From the NCBI GenBank assembly GCA_037178855.1, contig JASJZC010000005.1:5456001-5520000 (forward strand): a stretch of DNA of 64,000 nucleotides. The letters are read 5' to 3'. Numbering within the stretch: the first letter of the stretch is position 1; every line of letters starts with the position of its first letter. This DNA comes from Oscheius sp. JU75. Its lineage: Eukaryota > Nematoda > Chromadorea > Rhabditida > Rhabditidae. Made by a program: the position numbers and the translations under genes. Of the stretch, positions 56,079-64,000 are shown one piece after another. The notes beneath the pieces were generated by a model. The model saw only the letters and a program-made list of their open reading frames with translations. It did no database searches and was not told the DNA's origin.

Positions 56079-59000
56079 CTATCTTCCCGTAGCCCCGGAC
56101 GTGTTGCGAGCACTTCGAAGGACTTCTTCTGTCCGTGCTGGTGTGGTGCTCCTTATCTCTTCCAGAGCTGTGTCTACCCTAAAAGCCTATATGTTCTTTC
56201 TTACAGGCTTGATCCTCCCACCGTCTTCTCACTCCCTCAGTTTCGGTCGACAGAAAGTCCTTGAACTTTCCAATGACTCCTTCTAAAACTTTGTGTGCCT
56301 CTTCGATCCTGTCCTGGCCTGGACTCTCGGGTTTCCGGTGTTTCCAGTCGGTTATCTGAACAGACGTTTTCGCTGTCTGATAGTCTTACAAGTTTTTGAA
56401 CGGCGTCTACGAAGTCATGGGTTCCGCGTTTCTGAAATATCTGAGGGTATCGACTAGTAGAAAACCTACATCCAGCACCGATTTCCGCAATATTCTGACC
56501 TCCTCCTCGTTCACTTCCGCGTCTTTTGGACTACTTCCCCAGCTCCTGACTACCTCAAGGGTCTTTCGGAACGGATGCGAACTTACCGCTAGAGAACCAC
56601 GATATAACAATGTTGAAGGGAAATACATCGGAGAGGTCCTTGCAGCAGCTACATCGGACATAGCGCTCGCATTTGAGCCAGCTGCCAATTTTGTAGAAGA
56701 TCCAGCCAACAATGTAGATAATATTCAGTGGGCGGGGGAAGAAGATCTTTGACTCGAATCTGGCCAAGATTTCGTACTTGTGAAATCGACTGTAGTTCGT
56801 TGCGTTCTGATTCGAGACCTCGTACTCGTGTCTGAATGTACTGTAACAGAAAACTAAGAAATCTTACGAAAGCATGGCCGTGAAGATATTGATGAGCATG
56901 ATGGTGGCTGTCATCATGTACAGGAAAAGTAGAGGTGGGATCAGAGAGCTGCGGAAAAGACAACGAACTTGATCCGGCTTCTCAAAATCCACAGACTGCC
57001 ATCGCACATTCGAGCATTCGGAGATGGTCCCGTCACGATCTTCGTCCCGACTCTCTCCGAGAATCTCGAAGACTCCGCTTTGAAAGAGCTGCCAGACTGT
57101 AGTCTCTTGATTGACACTGATTCCTTCGGTCAGACTGAGGTAGCAGACAGCATAGATGATCCAGAAGACTACTAAGATGGCCATGTACTTGAATATGGAA
57201 TTGGCCTGAAGATACTCAAGTTATTCTCTCCTTTTTTCACATCCTTTTTTTTAATGTTAATTTCAGAACCGAGAGCTCCAAGCAACCCTCATATCTGGTC
57301 AAAGATCTTTCAGACTCACCATCTCCCTGATGAGTTGGATCTTGGCTCCAAAGTAGTCGGAAAATGAGAAGTATTTGAGGGTTGTGATTGTGCTGAGGAC
57401 GAATGAGGCTGTAAAGAGGATCTCACAGACTGGAAAGAAGAAAGACGAATAGATTTTGATAGAGGCAGCTAGAGTGAGTGAGATACAGTTGGCCGCAAAC
57501 AGAGCGAATCGGAGGAATCGAACCCCATAGTTCACCCACCAGTATGCTTTGTGCCAGCCTTTCTGAACTTTTTGGTATGTATTCCTAAGAATAGTGTACT
57601 CTCAGTATGTAGAATATTTTCAAGACTTGCTCAGCAGTTTCGAGAATTAGACTGACGAGAACGTAGAAGAACGCAAAGGTCCACAAGTTGAAGGCTCCGT
57701 CCTTTTGGTCCGGCTCGACGAGCTGTCTCCACGGTTTCTTCAACAAGGCCATTGCGAAAAAGACAATAAAGACGAGGTTGAAGAACTGAAAGAGGTCTTA
57801 TTCTCGTACGCACCTCGGCCCCCGCCAGCCGCGCGTCATGGCTCAGTTGTTGGAGCACTGGGCCACAAAACTGAACGACGCATGTTCGATTACCGGCGAG
57901 ATTTCTTAGGTTTCTGAAGAGGCGGCAGAGCGGTTCAAGATAGCCGGTTCCATTAAAAATATGTACTAACCATATGTATGAGATACTTGCTTTGAGGAGT
58001 CCAAAAAACTACGGTCAGCCAAGACTTGCAGTGTTTCAACAAAGTACTGATTCTATTCCTCGTTTCGATCGGCGTTCCAGTATGAATACCCTCGACGTCA
58101 AACAATCTGCCAACTTTGCCATATTTCCATCTCGCCTCGATGTAATTCTGACAGGCCACGTGAGAGACAAACTTCTGCGAGACTGGTTACGGGAATAAAC
58201 CAAAGAGACACAAACCATGCACTGTCCCCGATAAGCTACACAAAGCAGTTCCCTCGATGACTTTTGCCACTGTTCGTATATCTTTTTCTGACGCTTCCAT
58301 TGGGTAACTAGTTCTCCTTTCTCGTTCCTAGATTCGTTGAAATGAAAACAGCATCAGGCTAGGCTGAAATCGTTACGGGACCGTTCCCGCCACGAATCCA
58401 GACTGACCTGGCCTGGCCCAGCCTAACCAGCCAAACTAGGTTGCGCGCTGTTTACCGTCCTGGCCTGGCCGAAGCAAACAGTTCAGCCAGGTTTTCGACG
58501 CTTACTTACATGCCCAGTTTGTCCTTGTAGATAGACTCGTAGTCGAATGCCAGCACATGGTACTCCCGTTTTACCTCGTTGTTCTGGTACATCTCATCGA
58601 AAATTGACCAGGCTATGGATTCGTAGTACCTGAGGAAGAGATCAGTCTGTCGGCAATCTTTCTCACTCGTGATTCTGTCGAAAGTCCTCCTGGTCAGAAA
58701 AAGTGTGAGCCATGGCGTTGGAGACATAAGCGGCCACAAGCAAACAATACAACGGCTCCTTCGTCTCCTGCCACATTTCGCCCTTGTTTTCACTGTAGTG
58801 AAAAGTGTGTCAGTTTTATGAGAAACCCACTCGTCGATGTGTGTTCTCCTTCGGAAAAAGACGTGGCAGAGGAACACTCCGAAATCCTGGTCAGTCTCGT
58901 AGATCCCAACCAGATGCTCTCGGATAACTTTCCGTATGAACTTGTTCATCAGATCTAGAGCGTATGCAGCAGAGAACTTATCTCCAAAGACTTTTTGCTG

Positions 59001-59307
59001 AAAGAGATCGTCTCGGCTGTTCGTCAGCTTACTTTAGCCTGGAGCTTGGTGATCAAACATTCCAGCTCTTCCTTCCTTTTGGGACGACGGAGGAACCGCT
59101 CGTGTAAATCCTAAGGAAAAAGAGTTCAAGGAGATGGAAAGCAGTTACCTTGTAACGTCGCGTGTGAGAGAGCATGTTGCAAGTGAACTGATAAGATACT
59201 TGACTGACCTTTCTCACCCTTGGAGGCAGACCCCGAAGAAAAGATTCGAGTGACGAGGCGAAGAACGTTGAAGGCCATTGCTCAGAGCGCACCAACATGT
59301 TTAGCAT
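56079..59307 (-). CDS. TRPM-like cation channel
   Basis: It reads from the ATG at 59305-59307 (MLNMLVRSEQWPSTFF) to TAG at 56079-56081. After cytosolic helical exons (DLHERFLRRPKRKEELE, AMAHTFSDQEDFRQ) come membrane segments: FFNLVFIVFFAMALLKK, WTFAFFYVLVSLILETAE, FALFAANCISLTLAASI, EILFTASFVLSTITT, and AILVVFWIIYAVCYLSL. The pore region has VWQLFQSGVFEILGES and then the last helix (LFLYMMTATIMLINIFTAML). After S6 the YSRFHKYEILARFESKIFFP and PRPLNIIYIVGWIF segment matches the TRPM/TRP-box layout (WKFQRY...RPxLPPP). The last exons encode a coiled coil (DRIEEAHKVLEGVIGKF). The large N-terminal SLOG/MHR region of typical TRPM channels was not found. The worm family includes gon-2, gtl-1/2 and ced-11. 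Confidence 0.65.
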
Positions 59308-60199
59308 ACAGAAACTCTACGGTGAATTGACGATACGCAGACTGTAAGTTCTTTGAGTTGGTGCGCACACACTGCAAAGTTGAGTTCGGCCCGTCTCTGT
59401 GGAACTACCAAAAGACGGATACAAAAGAAGCCAGTTCGGTCAACTGGATTGCCTGTCATGTTAAGGCAAATCTCTTGACTTTTCATGATTTATCCCGCGA
59501 TGCCTTTGGAACGACTGATGGAATGACTGAAGCCGAGCTATGACCACGGGTGATAATACGATTATCGAATCACCGACTGGAGCCACGACGGTATCCACGA
59601 TGGAAAAAAAAAACGATTGGCGCACGACAAGTGAGGGAACGACCACCGGCGGGGCTACAGGAACCAAGTTCTTTATCACTATGGATGAACTTTGTGGTTG
59701 TTCTTCTTTGTTCTGTTGACTTTGTAGCTCTTTTTCTTGACAGTTTATCTTGTACATCTTCTCGTCCCGCCATCTTGTTGTTTGAGCAGAAAACCTTGAA
59801 GAAGTCTCTCGAATCCGATACAGGCTTTCCAGCCTTTGGAATTCCTGGAGCAAGTAGTCTTCTCGCATGCCTTCTGAATCCAGTCTTCATATTGATCAGA
59901 CTCTTTGCTTGATGGATTTCCTTGGAAAAGACGGCAATCTGGTTCCACAGGAAGCTCTCACATCAATCGAAGCTTGTTGTGTGTGCTTTTTTCGAAGAAA
60001 AAACTCCTACTTCCTATCTGATAACGGTCTCAGTAGTGTTGCTCGAAACTTGCCACGCTTTCCCCTAACCTCCAAACCTCGTCGCTTTCCTCACAATTAC
60101 GTCCGTAGCTGTGTGTGTCTGTGTGTCTCTAGCCTCTCTCGGCCAGTCTGTGACACATAGACTGGGCGTCACACGCACACACCGCCCAATCAATTCGCC
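59308..60199. other. Region upstream of the TRPM-like gene
   Basis: Long overlapping open frames exist on the minus strand at 59461-59948, including one with ATG at about 59868 (MREDYLLQEFQRLESLYRIR) that is Gln/Glu-rich and then Val/Pro-rich. They might be upstream exons of the channel gene or a small separate gene. No TRPM N-terminal motif was seen. The right end holds the 5' region of the STPR-like gene. Confidence 0.3.
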
Positions 60200-63100
60200 A
60201 TGCTCTCGAAGAATATTTTCGAAGAAGACTCCAAGACGGACATTCCTCAAATTGGGTGGGTTTTTCTAACTTTTGTTCAGGATTTGAGTGGAAGTTAGTA
60301 AGAAATGATACTATTGGACGCAGGAAGACTAAGAGGGCGAGAGAGCGTGTAGATTAGAGAGACGCAGGCGGGAATAGAGCGTTCAAAAACAGGTGGAGAA
60401 AAAAGTAAAGAAAGTTTCAGGAATGCAGAAGATGTAAAAGATCTCCCATTGATGTCGGAAGACATCCCTGTCCAGGATCCTCTCCAGTTTGATGAACTGA
60501 GAAACGAGCACTTCGGAAAATTCCTGAGGACGCGGGATATTATGAATGAGTGAGATTTTGAAGTTTGCTCCTATTAATCACCGGTTTTAGTTTTCACAGG
60601 AGACTTGCCCACATTGCTCCTCCAATTGACAGTCATTCAATCAAGCGTCCGCTTGTGGAAATGGATAGGGGGTCAGTCTTTGTAGTTTTCAATCAGAGAT
60701 AGTATGGTTTAGAAAAACCAAAAGCCTTCTGTTCGCGGAGGATAGCTCCCTTGAAGAAGAACGGTAAGCCATGTTTTGGGACGGTTCTATTGGGTTGGCA
60801 AATAAGTCTTTTCGCTTTTTGTAAAATGTCCTTTGTCTTGTTTCGACAACGGTCGAGCTATTAGCACCTCGTTTTTTCCCTCAGTCCTCTACCACCACCA
60901 TGCAAGACACCTCTTCTCTTCTTGTTATTCTCTATTCTCTGTTCGTTTTGATCCGGACTATTGATGACCTCCCAGCCGACCATCTGTGTTAAATGAGTTC
61001 CTCAAAGACACGAATGGAGTCCAAACGGCGGCTAATATCAACGATGTTTATGGCCAAGGAACGACGTCTACGAGGGTATGCCAGTTGTGGTTCCATCGCT
61101 TTCGGTCTGGGGACAAAAGCATCGATGATGAGCCAAGGTTAGGTCGACCAACAAGTTTCGATGAACCGAAGCTGCTGCAGCTCGTGAACGAGAACAATCG
61201 GCAGGCTACCTGTGAATAAGCAGAAACAAGTCTGTCATAGCCGCAGTGGAACATCCTTTGAGCAATTGGGATTTACGAAGAAACTGGGCCCATGGTTGCC
61301 GCATGAACCCGGTGACACCCAGAAGTGGCATGTCCGTTGCCCATTCCCTTCTGTACAGGTATAAGAGGATATCCTTTTTGCCACGCCTGGTGACGGGGGA
61401 TGAGAAGTGGGTAACATACTTAAACTTCCAAAGGAAGTGTCAATGAGTGGGTCCATTGCAGACACCAAGTCCTGATGTGAAACCCGACATCCATCAAAAG
61501 AAGATTATGCTCTGTGTTTTCTATCGAAGGAGTGGTGCAGTGGGAACTGCTGGATGCTGGAACTACCCTTACGACCGCCATATATAGCCAACAACTTGAA
61601 AAGATTGCCGTTGCACTTTGTCAGAAACGGCCGCTGAAGTCGAAGGTCATCCTGCAGATGGACAACGCGCGCCTCCATGTTGCAAAACCCACTCGCTTCA
61701 AGATCCACGACCTGGGTTGGGAGATTTTACTCCATCCTCCATATAGCCCGGTCCTTGCCCCTTCCGACTATTATCTGTTCCAAACTCTCAACTACGAGAT
61801 TGGAGGACAACAGTTCGATTCCGACGGCGCACTCAAAACCTGGTTGACAAACTTCTTCGCGTCGAAACCCAAGGTGTCCTACGAGCATGGCATCCGTAAG
61901 CTACCCGTGAAATGGGCAGACGTGGTACATCATAATGGCGATTACAACGAATGAAAAAGTTATTTGGAAGTCAACAATTTTTTGCATTTGAAAAAACGAA
62001 AAGACTTAGTTGCCAGCCCAATATTTAGATCCCAGACTGATTCTTTAAAAATAAGCCACTACCATAATCCGTTTGTTTTTGTGAAGGGACACGTTTGGCA
62101 CGCAAGCATTAAATACGCAGCCAAAGGACTGCCTCACTTTGTCTTGAACGAGGGTCTCGTCGCGAAAACAAATGGGTAACGGTAGGGATCTCTTCTTTCG
62201 TACAAGCCATAGCCATAGGTAGCTCGGAATCATTTTTCGCAGAGTCTGTCAAAGACTTTCATCTGATATCTTCTTCAGACAATCCTCGTCCGGAGTCCAG
62301 TTCAAGGAGACTGAAGACGGAGGGTAAGCCTACGCCTTCCATTCCTACCTTCTCCGTCCTATTCAGACTCCTACCTATTTTTGACGATGACGAGGAAGTT
62401 GAAGAAGCAGGGGAATTTTTTGACATCGAGGAGAAGTCTCCCTCTCTCAGTGACCTAGAAGCTTGGGACAAACCGACCCGCGTTTTGACCGAGGAGGAGA
62501 AGTTGATCAAGCGAAGACATCAGGCCAAAATGAGGGCCAGAAGACATAGAGCCAAGTAAAAACCCATGACATTCGTTGAATTTATATTAATTTCAGACTG
62601 GCTCAGGAACAGAAAGCTGAGCTGGAGAGACATCAAAGAATCCTGGAAATGAAACGAGCTCAGGTGATGGCGGCTCAGGCTTTGGCCAAGGCAGAGAAAG
62701 AGTTGAAGCCGTTCCCAATGGAGCAGGACATTGATCTGGGGTTTGTACTTTTGTAGAATGATTGGTTAACCGTTCTCTCAGGAATACCTACATTACGGAA
62801 CCGCATTTGCATTCTATCAGTAGGAGACACTTCAAGGAGAGACGAGCCGCCTGTCAAAGGAACAGGAGAGCCATGTGAGTTCACTTTCTAACAATGAGTA
62901 CATTTGAAAGGTACAAAGCTTGAAAGGTAGAAGCATGACATAAGGAGATGGGTAGTTGAAGGCTTCGGCATACTGACAAGGCCGAAATTAGGTGCTCAGG
63001 ATTCGCAAGGAAAATCAGCCAACGCGGAGTCAAGGTGTCATTTTTTTTCTTTAGCTTTTCGAGGCTCTGTAAAGCTGTAGAGCAGAAAAAATGTTGCAAT

Positions 63101-63966
63101 TAATCGTAAAGTTAAAAAAATGTCATCTTGACCCCGTGGCTGATTTTCGTTGCGCATCCTGAGCAGTGGACTCCGGACCCGACTTTTTCCGGGCCGAAAG
63201 CACATGTATAGTCTGTTTAAGAAAAATAGAAAATAATTTGAAGCGCAGCACGGATTTTTTGATTAGGATACAACGTTTTGAAGCAGTATTAGGGCAAGGC
63301 TGGCAAACAATACAAACAATTTATCCCCATATAACCCTGTTCATTTTGCAGGATGACCGATGATAACAAAGAAAAGGTCCGTGAGCAGAATCGGCTCCGC
63401 CAGCAGGCTTTGAGAGACCGGAGACGGCAGGCAGCACTAGCAGAATCGGCCCCTCTGTATGATACAAACTATATACCCCGAAACTCTGGTTTTAGCCCGC
63501 TGGTGCAGTCTTTCTTGGAGAAAAAGGCCGATGTAGCAAACAAAATGAGGGGCAAAAGGGCGGCGTAAGTTCCATGTCCATATCATAACAAAAAAATTTC
63601 AGAATGAGCGAGGAGGAGAAGCGACTGGCGAGGGAGAAGAATGCTCTGCAGAGTAGGGAGAGAAGAAGTCGAGAGTCTGAGGAACAGCGTGCCTTGAGAA
63701 GAGAACGTGATGCTGCCAAGCAGCGGGCTCGCAGAGCAGCGCTTTACGCTGAGGAGACGGAAGAACAACGGAACGAGAGGAAGAAGACCGAGGCGGAGAG
63801 AAGACGACGCTGTCACCGAATGAACAAGGCGCAAAGTATCGGCCACAGTAGTGACCACAGTCCCGAGCCTGTTGGAGAAGAAGAACCTGTTAGTCTCGAA
63901 GTCGAATACCCTGATCAAGCGCCAATTTCTGCCAATGATCTTGTTCTCAAAATGACAGAGAACTAA
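60200..63966 (+). CDS. Arg/Glu-rich protein with STPR-like repeats (unidentified)
   Basis: Exons from the ATG at 60200 (MLSKNIFEEDSKTDIPQ) join in frame through many introns to TAA at 63964-63966. The N-terminal half is acidic (DDDEEVEEAGEFFDIEEK). The C-terminal half is a run of charged helical repeats such as LTEEEKLIKRRHQAKMRARR, DNKEKVREQNRLRQQALRDR, and SEEQRALRRERDAAKQRARR followed by EETEEQRNERKK. These recall the 23-residue STPR repeats (ET-EQR-R pattern) of DNA-binding proteins such as silkworm FMBP-1. DNA binding and nuclear location are inferred from this. One intron (60764-62278) carries a mariner element and another (62875-63351) a fold-back repeat. Confidence 0.55.
60790..62021 (+). 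mobile_element. Inactive mariner (Tc1/mariner) transposon within an intron
   Basis: Terminal inverted repeats start TTGGGTTGGCAAATAAGTCT at 60790 and end in the complementary ...AGTTGCCAGCCCAA at 62021, flanked by TA at 60788-60789 and 62022-62023. The 1232-bp element encodes a mariner transposase in pieces: N-terminal helix-turn-helix part (VCQLWFHRFRSGDKSIDDEP), first Asp in TGDEKWV, second in QMDNARLH, third in APSDYYLF (D,D34D type). Several stops and frame changes between 61219 and 61514 show it is dead. It sits sense-oriented in an intron of the STPR-like gene and is presumably removed by splicing. Confidence 0.92.
62991..63168. repeat. Fold-back MITE in an intron of the STPR-like gene
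   Basis: Left arm (62991-63048, starting GGTGCTCAGGATTCGCAAGG) and right arm (about 63113-63168) are inverted copies with high identity, both containing GAAAATCAGCC and a run of Ts ending in TGTCATTTTTT or TGACATTTTTTT. The loop of about 65 bp is A/T-rich. There is no coding capacity. The arms differ from those of the fold-back at 37771-37940, so these are two families. Confidence 0.7.
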
Positions 63967-64000
63967 ATAAAGTTCCCTCTTTTACCTGGCCAGCCAATTG

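Noticed and set aside
58320..58510. CCTGGCCTGGCC-rich stretch as a distinct repeat element
   Set aside because: It is a short low-complexity run within a TRPM-like intron, without borders or duplication signature.

Overview
The window is nuclear DNA of a nematode. Genes have many tiny GT-AG introns (about 31 to 45 bp). Several start codons sit 0 to 13 bases after a TTTCAG- or TTTTAG-like acceptor, as expected for spliced-leader trans-splicing. The gene set is nematode-like: a serpentine chemoreceptor-type receptor, gon-4, ebax-1/ZSWIM8, daz-1 and ula-1.

Left third (0-26 kb): a seven-transmembrane receptor (+), a head-to-head pair of related secreted peptides, then on the minus strand a gon-4-like nuclear regulator and an ebax-1-like Cullin-RING substrate receptor. 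Next on the plus strand comes rad-51, which carries a complete intronless AN1/ubiquitin-like gene inside its only long intron, followed by a TK1-type thymidine kinase. A phospholipid scramblase and a sperm-type (SLC9C-like) Na+/H+ exchanger with a C-terminal cyclic-nucleotide-binding-like region lie on the minus strand.

Middle (26-43 kb): a very large coiled-coil gene (+) whose centre is an array of 18 identical 41-bp introns alternating with 105-bp exons, in exact 146-bp register. This is the most striking structure in the window. It is followed by a small secreted Cys-rich protein, a DAZ/BOULE RNA-binding protein, a fold-back element, an orphan exon, the ribosome quality-control factor NEMF, and a selenoprotein K homologue. 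The last has an in-frame UGA at the expected Sec site and a SECIS-like hairpin downstream.

Right third (43-64 kb): a plus-strand run of BET1 SNARE, cobalamin adenosyltransferase, ULA-1 (NEDD8 E1 regulatory subunit) and the DNA polymerase alpha B subunit. Then come two related two-finger zinc proteins (-), a truncated RTE-type LINE, a decayed BTB-kelch gene (-), a TRPM-like channel (-), and an Arg/Glu-rich protein with STPR-like repeats (+). The introns of that last gene hold a dead mariner element and a fold-back MITE.

Assignments come from reading the sequence against remembered family features. No database search was run. Exon borders quoted were read by eye from splice consensus and frame.
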